Below are positions 23,201 to 34,255 of a DNA stretch of 64,000 nucleotides, piece by piece. Location: assembly GCA_030267565.1 (NCBI GenBank), contig BRXU01000012.1:564501-628500 (forward strand). The letters run 5' to 3'. The position numbers were made by a program, and so were the translations under genes. Source of the DNA: Pleodorina starrii. Taxonomy: Eukaryota; Chlorophyta; Chlorophyceae; Chlamydomonadales; Volvocaceae. How positions within the stretch are numbered: position 1 is the first letter of the stretch; the number at the start of each line of letters is the position of its first letter. The notes beneath the pieces are model-generated. The model searched no databases and was not told where the DNA came from. It saw only the letters and a program-made list of their open reading frames with translations.

Positions 23201-25542
23201 CGCTGCAGGCCCACAGCCAACGGAACAGCCCACCGGCAAAGCGCCGGGCGCGGCATCCATGCCCATGCCCATTCCCATCCCGACGCCCATGCCCATTCCG
23301 GCGCCCATGCCCATTCCCAGGGCCATGCTGCCCATGGGCTCCGAGGCGCCGAAACCGAAGCCCGGCGCCACGCATTCCTGCGGCTGCAGCTGCTGCGGGG
23401 CCCCAATCACGCCCATGCGACTCGGAAGGCCGGGCCCCGTGCCGTAAGCCGCGAGCCCCGCAGTGGGCACGGCCCCCAAGGCGCCACCGGCGCTTTGGTG
23501 GCGCCTGTACTGCGGGCTCATGAAGGGATGTGGGTGGACCGGCATCACGTCGCGCCCGCCGGGCGTGAGGCCGAGGCCCATGCCGGCCGAGTGGCGCGGC
23601 GTGGAGAGGCCGCGGCCCTGCGCCACCAGCGCCTGCATCTGCTCGCACGGCAGCAGCTGCGGGGAGCCGGATCCCAGGGGCTGCTGCATCGCCAGCAGCG
23701 CGCTGCGCGGGACGACCTGGACAACGGGATGAGGAGCACGCGGAGGAGGCCAGGATGGGGAGGACAGAAACACAGGGTTGCGAGGGTTGCGAGAGGCGTT
23801 CCGTGGCTGGACAGCGACTGTGGCTTGTGGCGCTGGGGCTTGTCAGCAGGCGCTAGGAACGGCGCATGTCGCGACGCGCGCGCGGCAACCCAGGCCCGCC
23901 TGGCGTCACGTACGGCCGGTGCTGAACCGAACCAAGGCACCTTTACGGCCTTTCCGCACAAGCCGCCCTATCCTGCGGCCTGCCGCACCGCAACCATGAC
24001 GGTATACTTCAGCCGCACGCCGCCGGGTTCTCCACCTTTCTTCGTCCCCAAACCCGCCACCCGTACCTGGAACGGTCGTGAAATGAGATGGGGCATGTCG
24101 TACGCAAACCAGCGGCCAGGCCGATGCACGTCGCGTCGTAGCAGCTGCACCAGCAGACACAGCTCCGAGCTGGCACTAAGCACGTCGGCTGAGTCCTGGA
24201 TCACTTCGCTGCCATCGCCCAGCCCGCCGCAGCTCAGTGCCCCGCCGTCGTTGCCCAGCATGGTCCGCACCCGCCGGGTGGCCTCCGGCCCGTGACCACT
24301 GCCGCCGCTGTGCTGCGGCTGCAGGCCCAGGCCCATTCCGCTGCCGCTTGCGGCAGCGGGCTCCTCCTGCCCCGTGTAGGGCTGCATAAGGCAGAAGTTG
24401 TTCAGGTGCGCGATGCCGTTCTGCGTGGGGGCAGATGGAGACGGAGACGCAGCATCGGCGGGCGCCGCGCGCGGAGCAGCAAGCAAGAGAGATCTGACAC
24501 GGCGCTGCACAACCGCGCGCTTGCGGAAACAGCCGCGAGCGCAGTGGCACAGGCACGCACGGGGTAAATTTGTGCCCAAGGTTCCTCCAAAAGCACTGTT
24601 TTTTTTGCGAGGGAACAATCCTTAATTCGTGTATACGGTTGCTCAGTCGGTCGATCGGCGGCTTCACCTTTTCAAGCGGCGTCGCGTAGATGCAGCCGTC
24701 TGGGCTGACGTCGGGACCACCCAGCAGGTTTCGACCCTGGGAAACAGCGACGTGCCAGCGGGAGCGGATGACAGGTGAGCTTTCCGCGCTTGCGCGATCT
24801 GGGTCACACAGCAGATGTGGGCTATGCGACGGATGGTTTCCGGCGCTGCGGCCACGGATCGTTGCCCTGACCCTCAAAAAGCCCCATTCATTCCGCACTT
24901 TGCCTTTCCGTCCCACCCTTTCCTTTTCTCCACGTGCACGCTCCATATCACAATTTCAAGAAGCGCGCACCGCTCACCCGTCCCCGCTCAACACGAGGGG
25001 CCAATCAACGCACACACGGACCGCGGTCGCTTCGGGTGAGGTGTCGTCGGTATGGCAAGGAGGGATGGCAAGGGGTATCGACCCAATCGCCGCCAGCTTA
25101 CCTGCGAGTCCACAAGACGAGGTTGCTGCAGCAGCGGCTGGTCCATGTACGACAGCACTTGGTCCGCAGGAACCACGATTGCCTACTTCCAAGGGGATGG
25201 GCGGCGCGGCAGGTTGGATTCCGGATTTTCGGTGCGAGGAAGGTAGCAGAAAATTATGCGTGTGTCGCGGCGCACTCGCAAAAGGGAGTCGCAGGTACAC
25301 GGAGAGCCGCGGAAGCCCCCCCTAACTTGGCAATGAGGCGACCAAAGCGCTTCCCGAGGGGGATCACGTGGGATTAGCGAGCGTGGCGCACCTTCACCGC
25401 GAACCAGGCGGCGCCTGGAGCGAATTGCGCCCGCTGACATTCTCGGCTGAGCCCGCTCTCCGGGTCGTGCCGGTACCGGACTAGCACCACGATGATGGGG
25501 GCACCGCAAGTGGACTCGAGAACGGAGCCTTGGATTTGGAAT
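20293..25542 (-). CDS. Unrecognised multi-exon protein with Ala/Gly/Met-rich low-complexity regions
   Basis: I do not recognise the family. A phase-consistent exon chain can be read (minus): 25542 (start uncertain)-25392, 25182-25102, 24736-24668, 24420-24067, 23716-23080, 22605-22145, 21746-21702, 21460-21119, 20604-20293 (TGA). Exons after the first give 766 residues. The first four exons look like a folded domain: GAPIIVVLVRYRHDP, VPADQVLSYMDQPLLQQP, GGPDVSPDGCIYATPLEK, AHLNNFCLMQPYTG and RPGRWFAYDMPHLISRP. The middle is low complexity, including a Met-Gly repeat and Ala/Gly/Ser tracts. The last exon has a Leu/Gln-rich helix (SQLDLLVQLLGQPGAMQDAL then EQEQQRQQGQ), a possible coiled coil. 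Upstream exons probably exist between 25.55 and 26.2 kb. The layout of a conserved N-terminal domain followed by long disordered regions would fit a regulatory or scaffold protein, but no function can be assigned. Confidence 0.6.
23255..23337. repeat. Hexanucleotide repeat encoding Met-Gly
   Basis: CCCATG-type hexamers on the plus strand, read on the minus strand as MG/AG/VG dipeptides, lie inside exon 23716-23080 of the unrecognised gene. Imperfect units (CCCATT, CGCCCA) are mixed in. Confidence 0.8.
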
Positions 25543-28500
25543 CTGCGCATCGCGATGGCATGGGCTTCACTTTCATCCCCAGGCAACCCGTCGACATGAC
25601 GGGATGCATTCGTGCGTGACCTCCAGCACACAGGACAGATTTGCGATAATAAAATCTACCCTGACACACATCATAGCAACATAGTCATGCCCACATTCAA
25701 GACGCAAGGATCCAGCAACTTCTTGCCCAACGGCCCACCTGTCCAATTGTCCCGGGTCGCAACCACCTGGTTGCCTGTGGGGTCCCAGAAGTCGGCAAGG
25801 TGATTATTAATTACGGTGGGTTTAAAGGACAGCTGATTTGGCAATGGCGGGGCGGTTTGACTTTTGTAAGAAGGAAAAGTCGGCTCCGCTGGGCTGCACC
25901 TGCCAAGAAACTACTGGGTCACTTGCCTGCACTTATGGAAGAACCTCAGCCTATATTGGAAGCCTGCATTGTGCCTGGCCGCATTTGCGTTCGACATTGC
26001 TGCTGACAGTCAGAGGCCGAAGCCGAGCTAAATTGTCTTGCACGAGCTACAGTCAATCATGATGGATGACAGGTTTTTCTTATGCACCTCGCACACAGCT
26101 GATCCCTGCAAAGACGAGAAAAGTGTCCGAGAAAAGTCCTTGGCCGTGTACGACGCGAGAAGCTGCGAAGGAGGTGGGATTGCAGCCAGGCTGTAGACCA
26201 GTAAGGCCAAAAGGTATCCTTGGGGAATTTGATTGGCCTTTTCATATGTGTTCTAGACTTTATCTACTCTCCGATAACGCCGCCGCATCTGCTGCTGGCG
26301 TGCTAGGGCCGTGGAACTCCCGCTATCGAGCAGAAGGACCATGATGTCGGAGTTTCTCGCAGCCTGACCCTTGTTTCTTAATTTATATATATTACATGCT
26401 ACAAGGCGCTGTCGCTGTCAGCGTTTTGGGGCTTAGTGACATACACTCTTTCGGGGTCTGGACTCTACCCCACCAACTCTGTAAATTGATTAGTTCTACC
26501 CCACCAACACGGCTACCACATACTAAAGCCCTTATAGATGGAAGTCAATGGTAATGACGTTGCTCGAAGGCTACGCGCCTACGAGGTGAAGGTCAAGCGG
26601 GAAACGCTTACGGCCGGATCACGACAGCGCTTGCCTTCGATGTCAGGGACAACCAGTGCCCGGCAACGATTTACTTTTCATGTATTACATAAAACAAACA
26701 TTGATTTGCAAAGGGGTGGACAAGTGCTTCCTGCGGCATGCCAACATGCCAAACTGTGCAGCAAAGACGCGCCACCGTCACTGATCACGTGCGTTACATA
26801 CATATATATTACACGAGTATTAGCCATAATATGAAACCCTGTATGCGTTAACGTGCAAGCTGGCGCGAACGAACGACGGGGTGCTGGCGCCTTCCCTGTT
26901 CCGTGCTAGTCCGTGCCACGGCCCTGTCGGGGCCCTGTCGCTGACTCCTTTTGCGTCAAGTAGCGCACCGAGGGGCTGCATCTAGGCCACCTACGGCAAC
27001 CGAATATGCCAACCTTGATGGCAGCATCGCTGGGCTCCCCTGGGTGTGTGCGCCGTTGCGTGGGCATACGAAAGGGTCTTAATGGAAGGCAACAGTGCAG
27101 GACAGGGCATTACCTGGTCGCTGTGGCCGACGTTGTCGTGGTGGTTGTGGTGGTTGTGGTTGTGGTGGTTACAGTGGGCTCCTGACTAGGCCTGACTCTG
27201 GAAGAGTAGAGTCAACGGGCCAGCTGCTGGCCGTACGCTGCAGCGTGGATGACCAGGGCAGCAGGCAAGCACACCCAGAGGTACCAGACCAGACAACACA
27301 AGTCACATGCCCATGACATTGGGGCCGCGGACTGGTATGATGTTTTTGAGCTTTCCGTGCTTGTGCACCTGGGGTCGCATGAAGTTGTTAAACTCTTGGT
27401 CTGCCACTTCTTCAACACTGGAGCAGAGGTGGATGGCAAGCAGCCGCTGGCCGTCTACTGGTATTACGACCCCGAATGCGATCGGCTGGTCCTGGCTGGT
27501 AGTGCTCCTCACTTCGCGGGACGCAAGCAACCTGAATGCCAAAGTTGTGGCGACCGACGGCCCCAACATCTTGTTGGGTGTGGACGCAACTGGCAAGCTG
27601 TGCGCGGTCTTCGTGCCAAACCCTGCCATCAACTCGTTCACAGTTACCTAATCGTGCTACTCACGTTCGTGCCGGTCTGGTTGTGGAGACGGGTGTGGAT
27701 GGCTTGATGCCCCCGGACAGATTTCATATACGTATGCTGCCGTGTTCCGAAAATAGCGTGATGAAGCCTGTGCGACAATCCAGCAGGAAAGCCACTTCCG
27801 CTTCGCGTTGTGGCACCGTGGCATGGGATGGTGGCTGGTTAGGCACAAGCAAGCACAAGGGGCGACTGGCATTCAGGATGATGATTGTTGTGGCGTACCG
27901 GGCTTCCTGAAGATGCGGTTTCGGAGGCTTGCAGCCGTGGTTTCGGCGCCGGCTTGGATTTGAACTGTATGTACATGCACGGAATGCGTATATTTTATAC
28001 GTTTTTTCATTGCATACATAAAAAATTTCATACACAAATAATTTCATATTATACGCGTAAAATACACGCGTATTATAACGCGTATAGTATAAACGTAAAC
28101 GGCAATTCTACTTGCCGCTGTCAGAAACGTTCGATCGCACAAAAACCAGGACGATCGCAAACGAAGCAGGACGGTCTTTCACGCCTTTACTCAGTAGCGG
28201 TTCCTCCAAGCTCCCCTTCACGATCCACCACATGCACATCAGCACATGGTTAGTTCACGGCGGGAGGGTGTCGTACCCAGCAGACCCGCCGCGGACCCAA
28301 CCCGACCCAGCACCGACACCTGAATCCTGGCCCTTACCCGCGAACCACCAGCCACCATTCCCCGCACCCAAACTCCTCCAGGCGCTTCATTCGTCGCACA
28401 CGTTTACGGTTCGTGCATGTACGACCATGTACGGCATCCTACACGGGGCAGCAATATTCACGCGCATCGCTCGCGCCGCCACCCTCGCACACCCCCGTGT

Positions 28501-28725
28501 CACCAAACCCCGGAGCTTCGCCCCAAAATCACCGAGACCCCCTCCACAACCCTAACTGCACACCCGCCCGCCCACCCACCCACAAGGACACACGCATACA
28601 CACACATGCAACAAATACGTTCCATACCCCCGCCTGACCTCATCAAGCACTAGCGCAGCGTGCCCTAACAGGTATCAGATAGACGGGGTTTGTTTCTCAA
28701 ATTATTTCGCATTTAAACAAATGAC
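25543..28725. other. Mostly intergenic; may contain 5' exons of the unrecognised gene
   Basis: Two minus-strand stretches could be 5' exons of the gene to the left: about 25800-25690 (ADFWDPTGNQVVATRDNW) and about 26110-26035, which follows a possible TTTGCAG acceptor. Neither could be joined in phase with certainty. From about 26350 to 28200 the DNA is AT-richer with no recognisable gene. A coding-like plus-strand frame at 27490-27651 is an orphan. A direct repeat of TCTACCCCACCAAC occurs at 26462 and 26496. The bestrophin 3' flank begins left of 28726. Confidence 0.4.
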
Positions 28726-31700
28726 TCAACAGCGGTCGCTGGGCATGTTGAATTCCGGCTGGCGCGTTTCCGTCGACTGCTGCTGCTGCTGCTGCTGTTG
28801 CTGTGCCGCGGCCGCGGCTTCCAGCGGCTCCAGCTGTGGTGGCCACAGCTGCCAAGGCCGCCGCTGCGTCGGCGGCTGTCGTGCCTCCGGCGGCGGGCTT
28901 TCCGACGCCGCCCCCTCGACGGCGCGCCCTCCGTCGGGATTCGTCGCAGCGGCCGTCGCCGCAGGCGCTGCCGGTACGGCAGCACACGCGTACGACGCTA
29001 CCACACCCTGTACGACATGATCCATGTTCAGCAGCTGCTCGATGGATTGCTGCGCGGCCTCGCACATGTTCTCAAGCGGCAGGATGCCTCAAGGGAGGAG
29101 AGACGGGAGGGAGTTCGGGGGGGGCGGGGGGGAAGGGGTTGCCTTGAGGGAAGAGACGAGAGACGAGATGCATGTGTGTGCGAGGACCCAGCAGAGGACC
29201 CAGATGGAGCGAGGACGGAGATGCATCAGAGGATCAGAGGACGGAGAGCAACAGACGGATCGGAACAGCGGCAGCAGCGGCATTTGAGTGCCAAATGAAG
29301 AGGAAGAGCCGACGGGCTAGGGTTTTGGGGGCTTTGGAGTTTTTGGGGGCAGGGTTTTTTTTGGGTTTTTTTAGGGTGAGTAGAAAGCAAGCGCAGGGCC
29401 CCATGCGGAGCTGGGTCGCAAGCTGGCGACTGCACCAGGCACCCCCGGGCCGTGTAGCGGTGGTGGTGGAGATAGGATGAGGATGATGGGGATGAGGATG
29501 GAGGTACCGGTAGGAGGAGTTGCCGTCTCGCCTCTCGTTCTTTAGCGCACCATCCCGCCTATAATCTCCCCTTCCCGTCCCTTTCCTTTCCCTATCCTTG
29601 CCTGGGCTTGCCTCCCCATGTGCCCAACACATGTCGAATCACCTGCCGTGTGCCACACACTGCCGTACCCTGTCGTACCCCGCTCACCGAATGGCTCCTC
29701 CATCTGGATGGCGATCTCGTCGATGCCCAACAGCAGGTACGTCATCACAGCCTCCACTGGCACCACACACCAGCCCACCTGCTTGGGTTTAGGGTTTGGG
29801 TTTGGTTTGGTTTCGGAGGGGAGCGAGCGGAGGGGAGCGAGCGAACAGAGGTAGAGGACCTTCTGCGGACGCGTGGGTAGCAGGATAGCGTATGAAGCGA
29901 GGCTGGGCAGGGGCAGCTGCAGGTACAGGGGCAGGTGCCGGAAAGGAGAGGAAAGAATGCTCCCAGAAAGTTGGTGGTGGGGGCCACCCTAACCCCCACC
30001 CCACCCGACCCTACTCCCACCGCACGCACCCCACCTTGCCCCACAGCGCCATCGGCAGCCACAGCAGCCACAATATGAGGAAGCGGGAGGTGTGCCGAGT
30101 GTACGACAACGGGATGGGGTTGCGCAGGATCTGCGGACGGGCGGGCGAGGGACGGGCGAGGGACGGGGGAGGGCGGGTGAATGTGGTCGGACGTGGGCAG
30201 GTGGTTGGGGTGAAACAACGTAAGTGAGTGAGCAGGATCATCTTTACGCCCCCCAACCCCGACCCCCGGCGCCCCCCCGCCACCCCCCGCCGCGCCGCCG
30301 TGTCCCTATTCCTCCTTCATAGCTACCGTACCTTCTCACACGCCCCCAGCGCCTGCGACATGGCGCTCACGTCCGCCTCCAACCGCATCCGCGCCACCTC
30401 CGACAGCCGCCCCCCCGCCTCCGCCGAACGCAGCAGCTCGCTCAGAACGTGACAGGCCACCAGCGGCCGGTGGGAGGCGGCGACCACCAGCGGCACCTCC
30501 TCACCCAGCAGCAGGTCCTGAGGGTGAGGTGAGCGCGAGATGGGGGATGGAGCAGATGGAGGAAGGCGGGAGGAAGGCGCTTACGGGGGATGGGCTGGTG
30601 GGGGGGGTGAGGGGGTGAGGTGGGGGGGGGAGGGGTTGAGGCCCTGACCCGGAATGGCCGGGCCTCGCATCGGTCGGCTCACATACACACATACACACAC
30701 AGCGGTCATCCTCCCGCGAATGCGAATGCGGGAGCCCCTGGCCCCTCCCTGGCACCTCCACCCTGCCCCCCCGCCCCGCCCCCCGCCCCGGCCCCCGCCC
30801 CGCCCCCCGCCCCGGCCCCCGCCCCGCCCTCCGGCCCCACCTTGACCTCCCGCTTCACGTCTCCGTGCTCCCTCAGGTGCAGCTTGCCCAACCGCACGAA
30901 GGCGATGGTCCAGCGACCCACCGCCGCGCGGAGCTCGCCGCAGCTGCAGACACACCAACACACACACATACACACACCACACACAGATCACACACACACA
31001 CCCCAGCACACACACGCACCCGCACACGCACGACGCACGTTCGATTCGGAACGCAAGGAAGGGCGAGGCACATTGCGGAAAGGGTGCAAGGGTATTAGGA
31101 TTTCGGAGCAGGCAGATTGGGGGTTTCAGGGTTTTAATACCCTAAAACTCCCGCACATCCCGAGCGATGCAGTCCCCATCAGAGCACCGAGCCCCATCCG
31201 CACGCGCCCTCTTCGCCCTAGCGCCGAAGAGCGATGCAACCCCATCCGCTCCAAAACCACCCCTTCCCTTCCCTACCCTTCCCTGCCCTCCCCCCACTCC
31301 CCACTAGCGTACCTTGACTCAGGCAGCGTTGTGAGCGCCTGGCGCACGAAAGTCCGCGCCGTGTTGACGATGAGGCCCCACTGCTGCCGCGCGTCCAGCC
31401 AGCGCGCGTAGGAGGAGTTGGTTCGGAACACTAGCATGAGACTGAGTGCGAAGGAGGTGAGCTGGAAGGGGGTGTCGGAGACGCCCTCGATGTCGGGCAG
31501 CCAGCCGGGCAGCAGGCCGTCCTGGCGGTTGGTTGGGGGGTTGGTTGGTTGGGCGGGTGGTTGGGGGCGATGGAGGGGGGAGGGCGATTGGTGGTGGTGA
31601 GGGGAGGGGCGGGGGGTAATACACACACGCTGTAATGTCAACGCTGCCGGGGGTGTTTCCAGCCTCTTGCCAGGGTGCCAGGGTCTGAAGGACGCGGACT

Positions 31701-32349
31701 TTTCCGTCTTTCCCCCACTATCACCACCACCAGGCACGCGCCACCTTACCCGCAGCCCCGTCTCGTACAGCCCCACCGCCACCGCCGCGCCCACCAGCAC
31801 AGCCAGCGGTGCCAGGAGGTCACGGAAAAAGTACGACCGGAACAGCGTTATGCAGTGCTCCAGGTAGCGGCCCCGGGAGCGGTGCTGCGTCCAGGAATCA
31901 AAGTCGAAAACCTGGGGGGGGGGGGCGCGGAGCGGTGTGGAGTTCGTGGGGCGGGGTGAGCAGGGTCGCGGCGGTGGTTGCAGAACCGGTAGTTCGTTGT
32001 GGCACAGTGGTGGTGCCGATGGCCATGGCAACGCCAGGAGGTCAGGCTGCTCTTCTCGGTGTGCTTGGTTGCCAGCCAAGGCGAGGGCCATCACTCGTCA
32101 TGGGGATTCTTCTTCTTATTATTTTTATTACTGTACGGCAAAACGTACCGCCGGGTACACGTCGGCCTCGTACACTCGCTCCACGGTCTTTGGCTCGAAG
32201 CGCTTCTGACGCAAGTTGACCAGCACCGCCTCGACGCTCCATAGCGCTCCGCTGACCCACACCGCACGGCGACCAGGCCGCTGGTGCGACGACAGCCGGT
32301 GCGCCACCCGACCGCGCTGTTGGTGGAAGGTGTTGCGCTGCGCAGCCAT
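28726..32349 (-). CDS. Bestrophin-like anion channel, probably plastid-targeted
   Basis: Bestrophin-fold (UPF0187-type) chloride/bicarbonate channel. In Chlamydomonas the related BST1-3 sit in thylakoids and serve the carbon-concentrating mechanism, and plant VCCN1 tunes proton motive force. Exons (minus): 32349-32149, 31911-31750, 31521-31313, 30943-30841, 30517-30332, 30130-30035, 29778-29688, 29087-28726. All junctions keep phase, giving 469 residues. Family marks are FRTNSSYARW (153-162), PIPLSYTRHTSRFLILW (292-308) and GIDEIAIQMEEPFG (337-350). Membrane-length hydrophobic segments occur in exons 2, 3, 6 and 7. The first ~40 residues are rich in Arg, His, Gln and Ser with no acidic residue, consistent with a transit peptide (inference). 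The C-terminal exon adds about 115 residues of Ala/Pro-rich sequence ending in a glutamine tract, outside the conserved channel. It diverges from the thioesterase gene to the right. Confidence 0.93.
28777..28803. repeat. CTG/CAG repeat encoding the bestrophin glutamine tract
   Basis: CTG units on the plus strand (one TTG) read as nine Gln codons on the minus strand near the bestrophin C terminus. Confidence 0.9.
29316..31147. repeat. Cluster of degenerate telomere-like tracts in bestrophin introns
   Basis: TTTAGGG/TTTTAGGG-like sequence occurs three times: 29316-29377 (CTAGGGTTTTGGGG and TTTTTTTAGGG), 29783-29813 (GGGTTTAGGGTTTGGG) and 31118-31147 (AGGGTTTTAATACCCTAAAA). They lie in three different introns. 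Units are mutated, unlike the perfect array at 1816. Confidence 0.6.
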
Positions 32350-34255
32350 CACGGCTGTCTTTAGTCAGTCTGCATTTGTCGTTTATAAGCGGAGGTCGCT
32401 GCCAAAAGGAGCCTATCTATTTGACCAGAGGGTTGATACGCATTGCCGGCATCCTCGCCAGCCCGACATGCTTTTTGAGGCGTACAAATGATGAAAATAA
32501 AAATGTGCTAAATTTGTTGCTCATGTTCGTCAATGGAAACCAATGCCCGATGCCCGTCAAGTTGACGTACGATTACCGGTACTTTTCTGTTTTTGGTCAA
32601 CGAAGCATGTCCATCGGCGCTGTTTTTCCTGACAACACCATCTGCTTCGCCTCAAGACTGGTCATCAGCGCAACGGTTTACGTTTGGCATTGAGGTACTG
32701 CAAGGGAGCCATGAACGCGGCGATTGCAGCCATCTACGGAGGAATCAGAGCCCACAGGACGTTGAGGCAGGGCCCCAGGCGACGGCACTCGTCCGCCTGG
32801 GAATGGCTATGCTTGGGCCGGCGCCTGCAGGGCCAGGGAGGTGAGCCGGAGTCCGACGCACGCACACGGGACGCATGCTAGCAGTGTGCGGGTTGCGGGA
32901 GGGTGGGCCCCCGTCCAAAAAGGTCTGCGGGAGGTAGGTGCGGGAGGCGCAATTGCTCGGGGCGAAAGTGGTGTGCGGGCAGGTGGGAGGGGCTTTGCAA
33001 GCAGCGCATGCAGCTTGAGTGACGGAAAAGGCCAAAGAGCCCAATGGAAAGTGCCCCGGCAGGTGGTCGAGGAGGGTGCGCCCTAAGCGCAGCTTAGCAC
33101 GGCCAAGCCGGGCCATGCCCTTGGGCTGGTTAGAGACTGGGGGCTGGGAACTCGCTCGCTGTGCTGTGTTGGTGGATGCGGGAAAGGAAGGCGCCATCGG
33201 AGGTGCCAATTTGGTGAGCGGGATTCCGGGATACAGCGGGGTAGATAACAGCTTCTCGGCACGCCTCTCCCAGCCGCCCGTGCCGCGGTGCAAGTCGGTT
33301 GAACGAGGAAACGGGCAGAAAGAGGCCATGTCGACGACTGAGCGCAGCGCACGGAACTCGCGCCAAGGACGGCTGCCGGGCCTGGTGCCTGCCCAAACTA
33401 ACCCATGTATCGCGGGACCAGTCATTGCCCGCCGACCTACCGTGGCCGCTCGCTCCCAGGGTGGCTATCTTAATTTCTTAAGATATGAATATATATTCGG
33501 GAGATAAGCCCCAGACATCCCTCCCCCCGGGATGTGATCCCGGCAGCGGCCATAACGGCTACTGTGACCGCCAACGGGGCGAGAGGAGCACGAGCCGCAC
33601 GACAGAACCGGCGCTGGCAGCTCTAATGCACGCCTTTCCCAAAGCCATCCCACCCGCCCGCTTGAGTCAACGGCAACGCAGCCTCCTACTCCGCGTCGGG
33701 AGCCTCCTGTCCCAGCGCTAGCTGCTTGTCGTTGCGCCGCTGCTGCCATGGCGGGGCCTTCCTCTGTAGCTGGCGATCCTGTGCCTACGCGCAGCGCGCC
33801 CGGGAGCGCTGGGTTACTCCCGGTCTTGGCCTCGAGCTGATGTCAAAGCGACCATTCCCCGTCCCGCAGCCCGGCTCGCCAACCGTACCAGCGGTTCGCG
33901 TTACATTAGACAGTATTGAGTATGGAGTATGGCGGGATTGGGGAAGTTTTGACGGCAGACTGTTGCCTCAGGGCCCAGTTGAATTCGTCCGAGCTTGATG
34001 CGATGTCTTGTCGGCACTGCAATCCCTTGGGCTGAGCGTCGAAATTGTACATAGCCATACCACGTTTAAGCAGGCACCAGCCGCTTGTTTTTCAGGTAAC
34101 AAATCGTATGGTATAGCGGAAATGGGAGTAAAGAGTAAAGAGTACTCGGTACGGCTCTGGGAAAGAAAAATAGTTGTACAGGTACGATCGTAACGCATGA
34201 AAATTAGCAAGACGATTCGGGGCGCTCTCGATCACATCCTCACATTGTAGCCATT
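32350..34255. other. Intergenic region between divergent bestrophin and thioesterase genes
   Basis: This 1.9-kb stretch holds both 5' flanks, so promoters of both genes must lie here or in their leaders. No third gene was recognised. An AT-rich patch (TTAATTTCTTAAGATATGAATATATATTC) is at about 33470-33500, and GTAAAGAGTAAAGAG is at 34130-34144. Confidence 0.5.
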
